From positions 17,750,574-17,814,573 of the forward strand of contig JAGGNK010013558.1 in assembly GCA_017590115.1 (NCBI GenBank): a stretch of DNA of 64,000 nucleotides. Direction: 5' to 3'. Below, piece by piece: positions 60,616 through 64,000 of the stretch (position 1 is its first letter; every line of letters begins with the position of its first letter). The notes below the pieces were generated by a model. The model worked only from the letters and a program-made list of their open reading frames with translations. It did no database searches and was not told the origin of the DNA. Source of the stretch: Montifringilla adamsi (lineage: Eukaryota > Chordata > Aves > Passeriformes > Passeridae). Position numbers and translations under genes: made by a program.

Positions 60616-61614
60616 TGATCACGCTGCATCCTCTGCATGCACACATGGCTCTGCCATTGCACTTCATGATGCAACAACCCAGAAACTTGTGGCTTCCATA
60701 TGCCACAAATTATATTTTTTTCATCCTCTGATATGTATTTATTATTGAAATTAAAGGGTTTCCTAAATTTTTATTTCTGAGCTGGGCCAAACACAGCTTA
60801 GGCAGTAAGCAATGCATATTTATTTCCAGCTTATGAAGGAAAAATATAACGTCTTTCCTTGTGTTTCTATAATTTCTTTTCTGTGCATATGCAAATTGCT
60901 GGTTTATTTGTGCAAGATTTATGCAACTAAATGATAGGGAATTATAGAGGCAATTCAGTGCTTAGAAGAAGAGACACAATTGCTGCAATTTGCTCGTGCC
61001 ATGCGCTAATTCCTTCGGAAAATGCTTTTGCTCATTTATTTGCACCAAGCACTGATTTCTGCACCCCTAAGCAAGCTTGGGAAATGTTCTCTGGGCTCAA
61101 TAGACTGCAAATGGTTTATATTTCTTTCTGCCTGTGCCATCGCCTCCCCATAATACTTTGTAGCAATTAGTAACAATAATGAAATATAGCTGTGATTTCT
61201 CAGCACTGGAGAAACGGAGCCAGCGCTTGTGAATCAAGCACATTTTCTGGTCAAATTGGCCATTTAAACATGCTGCTCAGGAAGCTTTAAATCCACCTCG
61301 ATGGATCACTCTGAGCTAAGCTCCATGGGGGGCAAAAACACTGCTGGAAACAGATTTTTCTCCTTTCCAAAGCTGAACCTGCTCTGTGAGGTGATGCTCA
61401 CAGGTTTGGGAGAACCTCTCACCCTGGCACAAACCAATGCATTGTGCTTGCTGACAAGCAGCATCCTCACTGCTGCAGGGAGACCTTGACTCACAAAGAG
61501 AGTGGCAGCAGGAGTTGAGACAGCTCCCAGGTTTTTCTTCATAAGCCTCTTTGGTGTGGTGAAATGGGAAAGTCCTATGAAGCTGGGATCATATCATGCA
61601 TATAATGGAATCAG
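60616..61614. other. AT-rich block, candidate regulatory element
   Basis: No gene is seen. The interval has long AT-rich runs and a consensus POU octamer ATGCAAAT at 60889-60896, with several TTATGCAA/TTTGC-like words nearby. This is suggestive of conserved non-coding DNA but cannot be shown without alignment. Confidence 0.3.
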
Positions 61615-62045
61615 TTAAGTAGGAAAAGATCATTAAGATCATTGAGGCCGATTGATCCTTCTTTTCTCCAGACTGAGCCCCCTCAGCTCCCTCAGCCACT
61701 CCCGGTGCTCCAGGCCCTTTCCCAGCTCTGTTCCCTTCTCTGGAGATGATCCTCACTGTCTGTCTTGGAGTGAGGGGCCCAAAACTGACCCCAGGATCGG
61801 AGCTGCCACAGCAGTGCCCAGTACTGGGAGACAGTCACTGCCCTGGTCTTGCTGGCCACGTTATTGCTGATATGGGCCAGGTGCCATTGGCTTTCTTGCC
61901 CACTGGACGCACTCTGGCTCGTTTGCTGTCAGCCAGCACCCCAGGTCCTTTCCCACCAGGCTGCATTTCAGCCGTTCTTCCCAAGCTGTCATGTCACATG
62001 GGGTCGTTGTAACCCAAGTGCAGGACCCAGCACTTCACCTAATGC
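61615..62045 (-). mobile_element. CR1 LINE fragment, internally deleted
   Basis: A short piece of CR1 tail (GATCATTAAGATCATTGAGG) is joined directly to a more internal CR1 segment. That segment contains TTCTCCAGACTGAGCCCCCT, GTGAGGGGCCCAAAACTGAC, TGCTGGCCACGTTATTGCTG, CCCCAGGTCCTTTCCCACCA and CAAGTGCAGGACCCAGCACT, in the usual order for a reverse-complement CR1. The normal sequence between the two parts is missing. Confidence 0.85.
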
Positions 62046-64000
62046 CTTATTTCCGATGCCCGGATGCAGGATGGAGACAGGAGACAGGACACAGGAACGG
62101 AGGTCCAGGGCCCCAGGAACTAACCTGGAGGTCCTGCAAAAGGACTTGTTGTAGTTAAATGTCACAAGACAGCTGGTGCCCAGCACTTAGGAGAAAGGGA
62201 AGTGATTTAGTTTTGGTCATTATCAGAAAAACATGTGTGGAGGACGGGCAATGAGAAGAGCAGCCGTTTTCTATTAGGATAAGAGTAGGTCAGGTGTAGT
62301 TAAAACTGGGTAAATGGAGCAGGAAATGTGGCTGTATATTACTCACCCAAGATATATTGCACACATTAGCCTTGTTTGATCGGGTTATTCGGAGATTCGG
62401 TGCTCTGAGTGGTGTTTTAGGGTGGCCAAATCCAGGCTTTGTACTCTATTAAAATAAATATATTGCTCGTGTTTAATAAAGTCTCTGAGTTTCCATGTAA
62501 CTGAAAGTCTGCAAGTGGTCTTTGCTAGAGTCTTAATGAGTCCCTGCCTCCAATAGGCTTTTGAAAGTGGAAGGTGTGATATTAATATTGTTTATGTAGC
62601 AAAATAATTTATGAATATTAATTTAATGATGTTTGGGCTTCCAATGTGTATCTGCTCTTGGGAGCTCTAATGGGTTTTTTCTCCTGGCAGAGAGCTGCCT
62701 CATGGAAGTGCCAGAGGCTTTGCTGTGAGGGCTCAGTGGGCTGCCCTGTGCTGTGAAAATGCATCAGACTGGTGTAGCAAGGATAGTCAAAGAACTGCAA
62801 GGCTGCTCTGAAATTTGGCTGTGAAAACTACCCTAGTTTTGCAGAAGAATTAGAAAACATTGCTTTTCTCTCTTAAAAAGCCCCATGCAATGCAGAAGGC
62901 TTTATTAGCACTGGACAAGACAAAATTTATTGGGTTGGGGTTTTTTTTAATGTGTCTGAAGATTTTGAGTCTTAATGAAGTGTGTCCTCTCAAAAGAAGT
63001 TGAGAGGGAGGTGCTAAGATGGACAGTTATTATATGCTTAATTTAACTTTCTTAGATGATATTCTAAGAAATAATACGTTTATCTCAACTGTATGCTTTG
63101 CAGCATCTTTGTCTCCATTTAGCTTTGGTGCTCTTTGACCACCTTTTGCTGCATGGACAGGCTCTATCATGTCCCTTTAGCTCCTTCCTAAGCTCTTGGA
63201 TAAATATGATGGATGGATGCATGCTTCTGGCATGGCAGCATCCTGCTTTCCTTTCAGGGATGGAGGACCTCAGTCCTCCATCCAGGTCTCCTCAGTCCAT
63301 GTCTCTCTGAGATGCCTTAGTGCACATGGGCAGGCTCTTCCCATGGCAGGGTGATATAAAAGGCAGAACAAACCTCCCTGGGGGCAAACCCTGCTCTGCA
63401 GCTGAGATCAGCTCTCCAAGCTCTGGAGCTAGACATCCCAGCAGGAGGGGGAATGAGTCCAAGCAGGGAACCTCAGCCAAGCACTGGACCCACCTGAGAC
63501 TTCCCAAATCCTGATCTCCAGAGAGCAGCCTTTGCTGCAGCTAAAGATGATGCTGCGCATAGCAGAAACCAAACCAAGTGTGGGGGCACTTTCCCAGCTC
63601 TCTTTGCCCTGGCTGCCCCGGGGCGATGCTTGGTGCATCATCCACAACCACCATCCCATCTGTGGGCTGTAAATCCTGCGGCAGCAGTCGGGGCTGACTG
63701 TGGCTTCGTTCCCCCTTTGCCTCTGACAAAGCTGTATTGTTTTGGCGTGACCTGCTTTTAGGAGCCCCCTGAGGTCCAGCCGTATATCTGTCCTTGCCAG
63801 ATCCTGGAGGGTGGCTGGGACCCCGGCGGGGTCAGCAAAAGGGTACGTCACGGCTGGACAGCAATTATCCTCTGGGCTGGGAAAAGCCAGGGCCGAGGCT
63901 GTGCTGTGACCTGGGGTCTCTTAAAAAACCTTTGAAAGGTTCCAGGCTAGTAAAGGTTGGGTTGCATTGCCTCAGTGCATCCTCCATATGCTCCCCCAGG
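62046..64000. other. Intergenic, nothing firm
   Basis: No exon chain or RNA gene is recognised to the end of the window. An AT-rich interval at about 62.4-62.64 kb resembles the other candidate regulatory blocks. A minus-strand open frame at 63429-63851 has no family resemblance. Confidence 0.4.

Noticed and set aside
63429..63851. Minus-strand open frame of 140 codons near the window end
   Set aside because: No conserved motif, no acceptor or donor in a sensible position, and the composition is like the surrounding non-coding DNA.
46920..64000. IGDCC3 or IGDCC4 exons, expected next to PARP16 from mammalian synteny
   Set aside because: No immunoglobulin or fibronectin type III exon signature was seen on either strand.
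1..64000. CRISPR arrays, bacterial operons, phage or integrated viral genes
   Set aside because: No spaced direct repeats, no dense intronless coding, and no retroviral gag-pol-env or LTR pair is recognisable. The window is ordinary vertebrate chromosomal DNA.

Overview
This window is vertebrate nuclear DNA, most likely from a bird. The genes are split into exons with GT-AG introns, intergenic spaces are compact, CpG-rich stretches mark promoters, and the only interspersed repeats I recognise are CR1 LINE fragments, most of them truncated 3' ends carrying the CR1 terminal octamer. CR1 is the dominant repeat of bird genomes but also occurs in crocodilians and turtles, so the class is an inference and I cannot name the species.

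Four protein-coding genes are supported. (1) MTFMT, the mitochondrial methionyl-tRNA formyltransferase, lies on the + strand at 1404-6422. All nine exons are present, their phases join without error, and they encode 365 aa. (2) CILP, a cartilage matrix protein, lies on the - strand. Five coding exons are clear between 12063 and 17616; a TATA-type promoter with a probable non-coding first exon lies near 22.4-22.65 kb. The exons for the signal peptide and the N-terminal WxxW domain were not found. (3) A gonadotropin-releasing hormone receptor of the tailed, non-mammalian type lies on the + strand at 33782-35457 (three exons, 371 aa). (4) PARP16, an ER tail-anchored mono-ADP-ribosyltransferase, lies on the - strand at 41373-46061 (six exons, 331 aa).

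Layout: 1-1.3 kb holds two CR1 fragments, the second ending at the edge of the MTFMT promoter. MTFMT runs towards CILP, so the two are tail to tail across about 5 kb of intergenic DNA. From 22.65 to 33.7 kb I see no gene, then comes the GnRH receptor, then 5.8 kb without a gene, then PARP16. A 47-48 bp minisatellite of about 14 units lies just upstream of PARP16. From 47 to 64 kb I see no gene, only CR1 pieces, simple repeats, hairpins and AT-rich blocks that might be regulatory.

The genes do not form one pathway: mitochondrial translation initiation, cartilage matrix, reproductive neuroendocrine signalling and ER stress signalling sit side by side. I found no sign of an unknown multi-gene system. 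The most unusual items are a 24-bp coding minisatellite that adds an octapeptide repeat to the C-terminus of CILP, the missing N-terminal CILP exons, and the minisatellite in the PARP16 upstream region.
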